From a bacterium HR32 (GTDB lineage: Bacteria; Sysuimicrobiota; Sysuimicrobiia; Sysuimicrobiales; Sysuimicrobiaceae), in assembly GCA_002898935.1 (NCBI GenBank), contig BEII01000093.1:1-6861 (forward strand): a DNA stretch of 6,861 nt, given 5' to 3'. Made by a program: the position numbers and the translations under genes. Below are positions 1-5,437 of this stretch, one piece after another. The notes beneath the pieces are model-generated. The model was not told the origin of the DNA. It saw only the letters and a program-made list of their open reading frames with translations, and did no database searches. The first letter of the stretch is position 1. The number at the start of each line of letters is the position of its first letter.

Positions 1-411
1 CCGGAACCCGTCCATCACGCCCAGCACCGCCCGCTGTTCTCCTTCCTCCGCCACCACCACCGCCAGGGGGTTCGCGCTGGCGGCGAAGATTCGCACCACC
101 TCCGGGCAGGCTTTCACCGCGTGCAGGACGTTGATGGGGTAGTAGCCCTCCCCCAACACGATGAGGAAGGTGTGGCCGGCGCCGATGGCGAGCACGTTGC
201 GGACCGCGAACTCCACCAGCTGCGGGTCCGTCCCGGACCGCCGGACCAGCCGTTTCCCCGAGGCCTCCGAGAACGCGAGCCCGAACTTGATCCCGGGGAC
301 CGCGGTCACCAGGGCCTCGTGGAGGTCCTCCACGGTCTTGATGAAGTGGGCCTGCCCGAGGATCACGTTCAGGGGATCGGGCTTTTCGACCCGGACCACC
401 TTGAGCTCCAT
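1..411 (-). CDS. Adenosine-specific kinase family protein (PF04008-like), 3' end cut by window edge
   Basis: Reading leftwards from ATG at 411, an open frame of 137 codons reaches base 1 without a stop, so the C-terminus is missing; family members are about 160 residues long. The translation begins MELKVVRVEKPDPLNVILGQ and contains VPGIKFGLAFSEASGKRLVR, a Gly-rich LAIGAGHTFLIVLGEGYYPI stretch and, near the edge, VLGVMDGF. I recognise these as the conserved blocks of the small family annotated adenosine-specific kinase (Pfam 'Adenosine specific kinase'), common in archaea and thermophilic bacteria. The biochemical role rests on limited family evidence, so the name should be read as a family label for a soluble nucleoside/nucleotide-binding protein. 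No Shine-Dalgarno sequence precedes the ATG. A TACAAT box lies 7 nt upstream, which suggests a leaderless transcript. The gene diverges from the OsmC gene and has no visible functional link to the copper genes. Confidence 0.9.
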   Translation of the reverse strand, partial: MELKVVRVEKPDPLNVILGQAHFIKTVEDLHEALVTAVPGIKFGLAFSEASGKRLVRRSGTDPQLVEFAVRNVLAIGAGHTFLIVLGEGYYPINVLHAVKACPEVVRIFAASANPLAVVVAEEGEQRAVLGVMDGFR

Positions 412-418
412 ATGCCGT

Positions 419-424
419 ATTGTA
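419..424 (-). promoter_or_regulatory. -10 box (TACAAT) for a probably leaderless transcript
   Basis: On the minus strand TACAAT (424 to 419) matches the sigma70 -10 consensus TATAAT at five of six positions. Seven bases (ACGGCAT) separate it from the ATG at 411, so transcription would begin at or next to the A of the start codon. No purine-rich ribosome binding site lies in the gap. The -35 region (about 447 to 442, TTCCTT) is poor, so the call rests on the -10 box and its spacing. Confidence 0.5.
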
Positions 425-475
425 CCGGACGGAAAGACCCGAAGGAACGTGGGCGCCCCCCCGCGGGTGCTGCCG

Positions 476-491
476 CCTCCTCCGGAGGAGG
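476..491. repeat. 16-bp perfect palindrome in the divergent intergenic region
   Basis: The sequence CCTCCTCCGGAGGAGG is its own reverse complement. It sits between the kinase-family gene and the OsmC gene, 53 bp upstream of the OsmC GTG. An alternative, wider stem is possible between CCGCC (473-477) and GGCGG (499-503). It could be an operator or a leader hairpin. Its right arm also resembles a Shine-Dalgarno sequence. In DNA this GC-rich a chance palindrome is less surprising, so function is open. Confidence 0.4.
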
Positions 492-544
492 TGACTCCGG
501 CGGGACTCCGCGGAAGACCGCGCCCAGGAGAGGAGGGAGGAGAG

Positions 545-958
545 GTGCAGGTAGACGTGCGTTGGGACGGAGGGATGCGCTTTTCGTGGAAAGACCGGTG
601 GGTCATGGACGCCACCCCGGAGCACGGCGGCGCCGGTGCGGGCCCTGCCCCCATGGAGACGGTGCTCCTGGCCCTGGCGGGCTGCACCGGGATGGACGTG
701 GTGGCCATCCTGCAGCGCATGCGCGCCCCGCTGGCGGGGTTGCACATCGAGGTCGAGGCGGAGCGGGCCTCCGAGCACCCCCGGGTGTTCACCCGCATCC
801 ACCTGCGCTACCACCTGGACGGAGAGGGCCTCCGGCCAGACCAGGCGGTCCGGGCAGTGAGCCTGTCCCAGCAGCGCTACTGCTCCGTGTCGGCCATGCT
901 CCGGGCCTCCGCCCCCGTGTCCTACGAGGTGCTGCTAAACGGGTGCCCGGTCCCGTGA
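545..958 (+). CDS. OsmC/Ohr family protein (peroxiredoxin-like)
   Basis: This 137-residue protein belongs to the OsmC fold family, whose members use two cysteines to reduce hydroperoxides in the cytoplasm with thiol electron donors. Both expected cysteines are visible: Cys47 in LAGCTGMDV and Cys113 in YCSVSAM. The usual VMDATPE and GPAPMETVLLAL segments precede the first one, and length matches the family. I chose GTG at 545 because a strong purine-rich site (GGAGGGAGG, 532-540) lies just upstream and homologous sequence begins there. The open frame runs much further upstream, but that part overlaps the divergent gene and looks non-coding; a GTG at 491 is possible but poorly spaced. The gene stands alone, converging on the Rieske gene 48 bp away. 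The precise peroxide substrate cannot be told. The sequence resembles the YhfA-like OsmC branch more than Ohr. Confidence 0.92.
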   Translation: MQVDVRWDGGMRFSWKDRWVMDATPEHGGAGAGPAPMETVLLALAGCTGMDVVAILQRMRAPLAGLHIEVEAERASEHPRVFTRIHLRYHLDGEGLRPDQAVRAVSLSQQRYCSVSAMLRASAPVSYEVLLNGCPVP

Positions 959-1006
959 GCCCTCTCACCGAGCCATCCCTTCTCCACTGCTCTGGGCCTG
1001 GTGCCT

Positions 1007-1651
1007 TCAGGCTATGCCACCGGGTTCCACCGCGGTGGCGACGAGGACACCGTCCCGGATCTCGTAGGTGAAGTAGAAGGGGGGCCGGGGCGCGGGGCCC
1101 GACAGCACCCGGCCGGGCCGTTCCCGGTCCGCGGGGTCGTAAATGGACAGGTGGCAGGGGCACGCCATGAGGCCGTGGCGGCGATCCTCCGGGGGCACGT
1201 AGCCTCCGTATCCCGCGGTCACCTCCCGCCAGTTGGGCACGTAGTTGAAAATACAGCCCAGGTGCGGGCAGATGCGGGAGAAGATCACGATGTCCGTGGG
1301 CTCCTTGCCTCCCTTGTACCCCGGGAAGTTCAGCTTCCACGGCAGCTTGATGGCCACCCCGGGCACCGTGGCCGCCTTGAACAGCTCCGGCGTGTACTGC
1401 GGGTACTTCTGGGTGAACAAGAAGAACTTGCTGGACCACGGCTCCCGCAGTTCTTCCAGGGTGGCGATGGGGAGGAGCTCCCCCTTGGGCAGGTCGCCCC
1501 CCGCCAGGTCGGGCGCCTTCCCCCGCGGGATCCCCAGGCCGGGCTCCAGATTCGGCTTAAGGTAGCGCAGCAGGGGCGAGGTGAAAGCCGCCAGCACCCC
1601 CAGAACGGGAGTTCTACCCAGCCAGCGCAGAAACGTCCTCCGATCCACCAT
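1007..1651 (-). CDS. Tat-exported Rieske 2Fe-2S protein
   Basis: This 214-residue protein starts MVDRRTFLRWLG, a twin-arginine motif followed by a hydrophobic stretch (residues 14-28), so it is probably exported folded and held by its N-terminal helix. The C-terminal Rieske fold carries CPHLGC (128-133) and CPCHLSIYD (164-172). By analogy with bc1 Rieske proteins, Cys128, His130, Cys164 and His167 bind the cluster, Cys133 and Cys166 form the disulfide, and the redox-tuning Ser169 and Tyr171 are kept, which suggests a high-potential quinol-oxidising type. About 30 residues separate the two cluster motifs, against about 13 in mitochondrial-type proteins. The ATG at 1651 has AGAGGT six bases upstream; an in-frame ATG 12 codons earlier lacks this and would bury the Tat motif. 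No cytochrome b gene is adjacent, so its complex (bc-type or alternative) is unknown. It is monocistronic here and divergent from the copper-type cluster. Confidence 0.93.
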   Translation of the reverse strand: MVDRRTFLRWLGRTPVLGVLAAFTSPLLRYLKPNLEPGLGIPRGKAPDLAGGDLPKGELLPIATLEELREPWSSKFFLFTQKYPQYTPELFKAATVPGVAIKLPWKLNFPGYKGGKEPTDIVIFSRICPHLGCIFNYVPNWREVTAGYGGYVPPEDRRHGLMACPCHLSIYDPADRERPGRVLSGPAPRPPFYFTYEIRDGVLVATAVEPGGIA

Positions 1652-1673
1652 ATTTCTACCTCTTGCGGTCGTA

Positions 1674-1689
1674 CTACAAACCATGGTAG
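1674..1689. promoter_or_regulatory. Candidate operator dyad CTAC-N8-GTAG in a divergent promoter region
   Basis: The 16-bp imperfect dyad CTACAAACCATGGTAG lies in the 76-bp region shared by the Rieske gene and the Met-rich/BlaI cluster. It covers the putative Rieske -10 (TACCAT, 1688 to 1683) and the -35 zone of the rightward promoter. BlaI/MecI/CopY proteins bind short dyads with TAC/GTA half-sites, and a BlaI-family gene is the third gene of the cluster. The spacing differs from the classical TACAnnTGTA box, so the assignment is inference. Confidence 0.4.
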
Positions 1690-1713
1690 CATTTGGGGGG
1701 TATAGCCTGTCAA
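1683..1713 (-). promoter_or_regulatory. Putative promoter of the Rieske gene (TTGACA-19-TACCAT)
   Basis: The minus strand has a perfect TTGACA at 1713 to 1708 and TACCAT at 1688 to 1683, separated by 19 bp, slightly long. The start would fall near 1676, giving a leader of about 25 nt that contains the AGAGGT ribosome binding site. The candidate dyad operator overlaps the -10. Confidence 0.4.
1701..1706 (+). promoter_or_regulatory. Putative -10 (TATAGC) for the rightward cluster
   Basis: TATAGC lies 21 bp before the ATG at 1728, and the start would be near 1713, just upstream of the GGGAGG ribosome binding site (1715-1720). No good -35 hexamer is visible at 16-18 bp, which would fit a regulated promoter. 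The sequence in the -35 position is part of the candidate dyad. Confidence 0.35.
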
Positions 1714-1727
1714 TGGGAGGTGCACAG

Positions 1728-1994
1728 ATGCGAACCTGGCCCTGGCTGACTCTATCCGTGGCCGTCCTTCTTCTGGCCGCTGGGCTGGTCTGGGCGCACG
1801 GTCCTGCGCCCGCTGGGCAGGGGGCGCAGCCCCTCCCACCGCCGCAGTCTGCTGGATCCATGATGGACGCGTGTCTGCGGGCCATGGAGGACCCGCAGCT
1901 GCACCAAAGCATGTGCCCCGACTCCGAAATGCAGTGCATGATGGAGGACGGGATGCGGGGGATGATGCCCATGATGCCCGGTCCCAGCCGGTAA
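1728..1994 (+). CDS. Small secreted Met-rich, Cys-containing protein (putative copper-binding)
   Basis: This 88-residue protein has a signal peptide-like start (MRTWPW, hydrophobic core at about residues 7-22, possible cleavage after VWA at residue 23). The mature part opens with a Pro/Gln/Gly linker and ends in a segment (45-83) with twelve methionines, including MM pairs at 45, 71, 79 and 82, plus Cys49, Cys63, Cys70 and His59. Met-rich extracytoplasmic segments typically bind Cu(I). With the BlaI/M56, DUF2933-like and TlpA/CcdA genes downstream, a copper-binding or copper-buffering role is the best inference; I do not recognise a named family. The ATG at 1728 has GGGAGG ending 7 nt upstream, while the frame further upstream lies in the promoter region. 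It is the first gene of the cluster, and the next start is 6 nt after its stop. Confidence 0.8.
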   Translation: MRTWPWLTLSVAVLLLAAGLVWAHGPAPAGQGAQPLPPPQSAGSMMDACLRAMEDPQLHQSMCPDSEMQCMMEDGMRGMMPMMPGPSR

Positions 1995-2000
1995 GCGGGC

Positions 2001-2969
2001 ATGGCAAAGACTCGAAGAGGGGCACGGACCAAGACACCCACCACCTGGTGGGTGCTTGTGCTGACCGTCCCGCTCGCCGCGGGCGGATGGCTCGCATACC
2101 AGGCCATGGGGGGTCGCGTTCCCGCGGAAGTTCGGGAGATTCCCGGGCCGCACATCCACGGCCTTGCCGTGGATCCCTTTGAGCCGGAGGCAGTGTGGGT
2201 GGGCGCGCACGGGGGACTGCTCCGTCTCCGTAAGGGCCGGTGGGAGCGGGTCGGCGCCCACACCTACGATCTCATGGGGTTCCTCGTCCATCCCCGGCAG
2301 CCCGGCGTGCTCCTCACCAGCGGCCACCCGGGACCCCGTGACCGACGTCCGAATCCCTTGGGCGTGGAAGTGAGCCGCGACGGCGGGCTGACCTGGCAAC
2401 CGCTCGCTCTGGCCGGTGAGGCCGATTTCCATGCCATGGCCCAAAGCCCCTCGGATCCCAATGTGCTTTACGGCTGGAACGTAACGGGGCGCACCGGGCT
2501 CTACCGCAGCCTGGACGGCGGCCGCCGCTGGACGTACCTCGGGGAGCAGGGGCTGGATCGCCTCTTTTTCCTCACCGTGCATCCGCGAGATCCCAGGCTG
2601 GTGTACGCGGGGACCATCCAAGGGCTCCTCGTGAGCCCCAACGGCGGGGAGAGCTGGCAACCGACCGCCGGGCCGCTCGCCCGCGTCCCCGTCACGGCCC
2701 TCGCCTTCCATCCCGGGGACCCACAGTGGGCGTACGCCTACGCCGCGGCGAGTGGTCTAGGGCTCCTGCGGAGTTCTGATGGCGGCAGGACCTGGAGCTC
2801 CCTTGGCCTCTTCCTCGGAGAACAGGACGCGGTCGGGCATCTGGCGCTAGACCCCTCAGACCCGAAGGTGCTGTACCTCAGCACGTTCTCCGCAGACCTG
2901 TACCGATCCGTGGACGGGGGGAAGACCCTCCGCACCCTCGTGTCCAGGGGGAGGGTGTTGGCGCCGTGA
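2001..2969 (+). CDS. Membrane-anchored Asp-box beta-propeller protein, F510_1955 'glycosylhydrolase' type
   Basis: This 322-residue protein has an N-terminal anchor (about residues 15-35, after a basic KTRRGARTK segment), so the rest should lie outside the membrane. Five Asp-box-like motifs, the signature of BNR/sortilin-type propeller blades, are visible: SRDGGLTW (125), SLDGGRRW (170), SPNGGESW (212), SSDGGRTW (258) and a degenerate SVDGGKTL (303). The N-terminal blades carry conserved-looking histidines: HIHG (51-54), GAHGG (68-72), SGHP (107-110) and DFHAM (143-147). The pattern matches proteins annotated F510_1955 family glycosylhydrolase, where enzymatic activity is presumed from fold only; no glycosidase catalytic set is evident, and a binding or sensing role is as likely. 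The ATG lies 6 nt after the previous stop with no good ribosome binding site, suggesting translational coupling. Its stop overlaps the GTG of the BlaI gene. Confidence 0.85.
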   Translation: MAKTRRGARTKTPTTWWVLVLTVPLAAGGWLAYQAMGGRVPAEVREIPGPHIHGLAVDPFEPEAVWVGAHGGLLRLRKGRWERVGAHTYDLMGFLVHPRQPGVLLTSGHPGPRDRRPNPLGVEVSRDGGLTWQPLALAGEADFHAMAQSPSDPNVLYGWNVTGRTGLYRSLDGGRRWTYLGEQGLDRLFFLTVHPRDPRLVYAGTIQGLLVSPNGGESWQPTAGPLARVPVTALAFHPGDPQWAYAYAAASGLGLLRSSDGGRTWSSLGLFLGEQDAVGHLALDPSDPKVLYLSTFSADLYRSVDGGKTLRTLVSRGRVLAP

Positions 2970-3409
2970 CCGAGCCGAAAGGCCCCGAGATCACCACCCT
3001 GCGCCTGGACCGGCCCGGGATCCGGGCCGTCCTAGGAGATCTTGAGGCGGAGATCATGGAGCTCATCTGGTCCCGGCCCCCGAACGAAGCGCTCACGGTC
3101 CGGGAGGTCTTCGAGGCGCTGTACCCACGCCGCCGGATCGCCTACACCACGGTGATGAACACCATGGCACGCCTGGCCCGTAAGGGCCTCCTCACCGCGG
3201 AGCGCCGCGAACCCGCGTACGTGTACCGGGCCACCCTCGACCGGGAGGCCTTCATTGACCGGTTCGTGGGCCGGGTGCTGGAACGGCTGCTCGCGAACTT
3301 CCGCGGGGCCACTGCAGACCGCCTGCGAGAGCTCGTGGACCCCCAGACCCGGGCTCGCCTCCTGCGCCTCACCGAGGAGGCCCGGCGTCGCCGCCGCGCA
3401 GGGCAATGA
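2966..3409 (+). CDS. BlaI/MecI/CopY-family transcriptional repressor
   Basis: This 147-residue protein has an N-terminal winged helix (about residues 20-92): LGDLEAEIMELIW opens helix 1, LTVREVFEAL forms helix 2, and IAYTTVMNTMARLARKGLL is the recognition helix region with the typical YTTVxxxxxRLxxKG signature. The C-terminal dimerisation helices (93-140) contain LLANFRG; Asn111-Phe112 sits where staphylococcal BlaI/MecI are cut (Asn-Phe) by BlaR1/MecR1. There are no cysteines, so the CxC metal-binding tail of true CopY is absent. The GTG at 2966 overlaps the preceding stop (GTGA), and the downstream ATG overlaps this stop (ATGA), so all three genes are translationally linked. It probably represses its own cluster through the dyad at 1674-1689. 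The family call is firm; the signal (copper, redox or cell wall) is not. Confidence 0.94.
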   Translation: MTEPKGPEITTLRLDRPGIRAVLGDLEAEIMELIWSRPPNEALTVREVFEALYPRRRIAYTTVMNTMARLARKGLLTAERREPAYVYRATLDREAFIDRFVGRVLERLLANFRGATADRLRELVDPQTRARLLRLTEEARRRRRAGQ

Positions 3410-4353
3410 CGCACGCGCAGTTCCTGCTCACTGCCTTCGCCGTTGCCGCCCTCGTGGGCGGCGGAACCGCCTGGATCCTCCGGTGGCTTCCGGTGGGCGG
3501 GCGCCGTCCGACGGCCCTGGTGGGCCTGGGCCTTCCGGCCTTCGTCCTCGCCCTCGCCACCGCGCACGTGATCCCTCGGTTCTGGAGTACCTGCGCGGCG
3601 TTTGTGGGCTGGGATCGCCTGGCGACCCTCGGGTTGCTCTCCGTCGTGGGAGGAAGCGCAGCCGGGGCCGTGGTGGTGAACGTAGCCCGGATCTACACGG
3701 TTCAGCGGATCCTGCGAACCTGTCCCCCGCTTGAGGACCCGCAGATCCGCTCAAGCCTCCGAGCCCTCGCCCTACGCTTCCACCTTCCAGCTCCGGAGCT
3801 GCGGATCCTCGAAAGCGCATCCCCCCTCTCCGCCGCGGGCTGGCTCCCTCGGCCGACGGTGGTGGTGTCCCGTTGGCTCCAGGAGCACCTCGACCCCGAG
3901 GAGCTCCAGGCCGTATTGAGCCACGAGCTCGCGCACCTTGCCCGGCGCGCTCCTCAGGTCCTCTGGGCCGCGCGGTTGCTCCGGGATGCCACCTGGTACC
4001 TCCCGTCCGCCTGGTACGCCTTTGAAGCCCTCGAAGCCGACGAAGAGCTCACGGCCGATGCCCTCGCGGTCGAGATCACGGGCCGCCCGCTGTCCCTCGC
4101 CTCGGCTCTCGCCAGGGTCGCGCAACACGCTCTGGGCCCGCCCGATGCTCTGACCGCGTTCGGACCTGCTCCGGCACGGGTCTTGGAGGAACGCCTGGCG
4201 CGTCTCCTCCACGGTCGGACGGGGCCGACTTGTGCTGCGGGAGGAACGGTTCTGGCGGGAGGGATCCTGGTGGCCGCCGTAGGGGCGGTGCCGCATGCCC
4301 TCGCCACGGCCGCACGGGTCCTCCCCCTATACTGCCCGGTTGGACTTGCGTGA
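3406..4353 (+). CDS. M56-family (BlaR1/MecR1-type) membrane metallopeptidase without a large sensor domain
   Basis: This 315-residue membrane protein has transmembrane segments at about 4-26, 36-54 and 71-94, then a cytoplasmic peptidase region with the zinc motif HELAH (173-177, in LSHELAHLARR) and a probable third ligand Glu214 in EELTAD. A fourth hydrophobic segment (about 278-300) is followed by only some 15 residues ending PLYCPVGLA. In BlaR1/MecR1 the fourth helix leads to a penicillin-binding domain of about 250 residues, which is missing here. The family transmits an outside signal by activating the protease, which destroys the paired BlaI repressor; the adjacent BlaI gene supports that role. 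The signal could be sensed by the short tail (Cys310), the loops, or a partner such as the propeller protein. The ATG overlaps the BlaI stop by 4 nt. Confidence 0.9.
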   Translation: MTHAQFLLTAFAVAALVGGGTAWILRWLPVGGRRPTALVGLGLPAFVLALATAHVIPRFWSTCAAFVGWDRLATLGLLSVVGGSAAGAVVVNVARIYTVQRILRTCPPLEDPQIRSSLRALALRFHLPAPELRILESASPLSAAGWLPRPTVVVSRWLQEHLDPEELQAVLSHELAHLARRAPQVLWAARLLRDATWYLPSAWYAFEALEADEELTADALAVEITGRPLSLASALARVAQHALGPPDALTAFGPAPARVLEERLARLLHGRTGPTCAAGGTVLAGGILVAAVGAVPHALATAARVLPLYCPVGLA

Positions 4354-4371
4354 AACTCGGGAGGTGAGATG

Positions 4372-4833
4372 ATGGAGTCTTTGATCCCGCTCCTCTTCCT
4401 CCTTGCCTGCCCGCTCGGTATGGGATTGGCCATGTGGCTTGTCACGCGCGCAGGGCGACGCCATCCCGGCGGGCCCGGCTCCGTCCTCCCGGCTTCGGTC
4501 GCCGGTACCCCGCAGCTGCGGGATCCCCGCCCCTGGGGGCCACAAGAGGAGTGGACGCCGCGCCGGGGCCGTGCCGTCTGTCTGGACTGGAGGGCCATGG
4601 TGGGGCTTGGGATCATAGCGGTGTTGGTGTGGCTCCTCGCACCGAAGTTCCTGTGGCTGGCGCTTGTGGTGCTCGCGCTACTTGCCTGCCCGCTGTCCAT
4701 GTACCTCATGACGCGGGGAATGCAGCACAACTCATGCGCTCCGGGGCCTGGAGGACAAGGTGTCCGGTCGCGCGAGCCGTTGCCCGAAAGACCCCCGGAG
4801 AGGGCGACGGCCGAGCTGAGGGGCGATGTCTGA
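4372..4833 (+). CDS. DUF2933-like membrane protein with a duplicated CPLxM motif
   Basis: This 153-residue protein has a hydrophobic N-terminal helix (about 3-25) containing LLACPLGMGLAM (Cys13, Met17, Met21), a Pro/Arg-rich loop with Cys70, then two adjoining hydrophobic segments (about 76-91 and 92-114) ending LLACPLSMYLMTRGMQH (Cys106, Met110, Met113, Met117, His119) and Cys122. The second half resembles DUF2933 proteins, small membrane proteins with a Cys-Pro-Leu-Met/His ending that are frequent near metal-resistance genes; the first helix is a second copy of the motif. The function is unknown, though Cys/Met clustering suggests soft-metal binding at the membrane. The ribosome binding site GGAGGTGA (4360-4367) gives GGAGG-to-start spacings of 4 nt to the ATG at 4369 and 7 nt to the ATG at 4372. 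I prefer the second; the first adds one Met. It starts 18 nt after the M56 stop and overlaps the TlpA gene by 8 nt. Confidence 0.8.
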   Translation: MESLIPLLFLLACPLGMGLAMWLVTRAGRRHPGGPGSVLPASVAGTPQLRDPRPWGPQEEWTPRRGRAVCLDWRAMVGLGIIAVLVWLLAPKFLWLALVVLALLACPLSMYLMTRGMQHNSCAPGPGGQGVRSREPLPERPPERATAELRGDV

Positions 4834-5437
4834 ACCCGCGCGGGACCATGCATCTGGGGCCATCGCCCTGAGCGGACGGTGGGTTCCCGTGGCCCTCACC
4901 CTCGGGGCCGTGGCTGTCCTGTCCTGGGTCCTGTCCTCCGGGCTCCGCGGCCAGGGGGCTGGTCGCGGAGGGGTTGCCATCAACACCACGGGCCGCGCGG
5001 GGCAAGTACGGGTGCGACCAGCACCTGCGTTCGCGATGCCCCTGTTCGAGGGCGGGGTGTTCCGCCTCGCGGACCACCGGGGTCAGGTGGTGGCAGTGAA
5101 CTTCTGGGCCTCCTGGTGTCCCCCGTGCAGGGAAGAAGCGCCGGAGCTGGAAGCCGCGTGGCAGAGCCTCCGGGGACGCGGGGTGGTGTTGCTGGGCGTG
5201 AACGTGTGGGACTCGGAGGACGCCGCCCGGCAGTTCCTGCAGGCCTTCGGGGTCACCTACCCCAACGGGCCCGACCCGCAGGGGAGAGTCCTCATCGAGT
5301 TCGGCGTCACGGGGATCCCCGAGACGTACGTGGTGGACGGAGGAGGGCTCCTGGTGGCCCGGTGGGTGGGCCCCATCCACCGCACGCAGCTGGAAGCGCT
5401 CGTCCGGGATGCCCGGGAGAGGGTCCGTGAACGCTGA
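4826..5437 (+). CDS. TlpA/ResA-type membrane-anchored thioredoxin
   Basis: This 203-residue protein carries one N-terminal hydrophobic anchor (about 19-38) and a thioredoxin-fold domain (about 65-200) facing outward. The redox motif is WCPPC (Cys98, Cys101) in VNFWASWCPPCREE, and the cis-proline is Pro165 in GIPETYVVD. PAFAMPLFEGG and DHRGQVVAVNFW are the usual AhpC/TSA/TlpA opening strands. Such proteins take electrons from a CcdA/DsbD-type carrier and reduce disulfides in secreted proteins, apocytochromes or copper-binding proteins of cytochrome oxidase assembly. The next gene encodes such a carrier, so the two form a thiol-reducing pair. The client is unknown; the Cys-bearing neighbours are candidates. 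The ATG overlaps the previous stop by 8 nt, with GAGGGG just upstream. Alternative names such as ResA or CcmG cannot be separated by sequence alone. Confidence 0.92.
   Translation: MSEPARDHASGAIALSGRWVPVALTLGAVAVLSWVLSSGLRGQGAGRGGVAINTTGRAGQVRVRPAPAFAMPLFEGGVFRLADHRGQVVAVNFWASWCPPCREEAPELEAAWQSLRGRGVVLLGVNVWDSEDAARQFLQAFGVTYPNGPDPQGRVLIEFGVTGIPETYVVDGGGLLVARWVGPIHRTQLEALVRDARERVRER

Noticed and set aside
161..544. Upstream in-frame extension of the OsmC gene
   Set aside because: It overlaps the antisense kinase-family gene and the intergenic palindrome, and its translation is low-complexity Arg/Pro-rich; the OsmC fold starts at 545.
996..1012. GCCTG/CAGGC hairpin between the converging OsmC and Rieske stops as a terminator
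   Set aside because: Only five base pairs with no T-run on either strand, and it partly covers the Rieske stop; too weak to call. The 48-bp gap shows nothing else.
1674..1689. Classical CopY cop box TACAnnTGTA
   Set aside because: The dyad has TAC/GTA half-sites but a longer spacer, so it does not match the cop box; it is kept only as a candidate BlaI-type operator.
1652..2263. Long minus-strand open frame extending the Rieske gene upstream for about 200 codons
   Set aside because: It lies antisense to the Met-rich and propeller genes, has no family signal, and the Tat motif plus ribosome binding site fix the Rieske start at 1651.
3142..3820. Minus-strand open frames opposite the BlaI and M56 genes
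   Set aside because: Arg/Pro/Gly-rich translations without domains, as expected for shadow frames in GC-rich coding DNA.
5409..5426. ATG at 5409 as start of the CcdA gene
   Set aside because: It lacks a good ribosome binding site and lies deeper in the TlpA gene; GTG at 5427 has a purine-rich site just upstream. The choice does not affect the membrane core.
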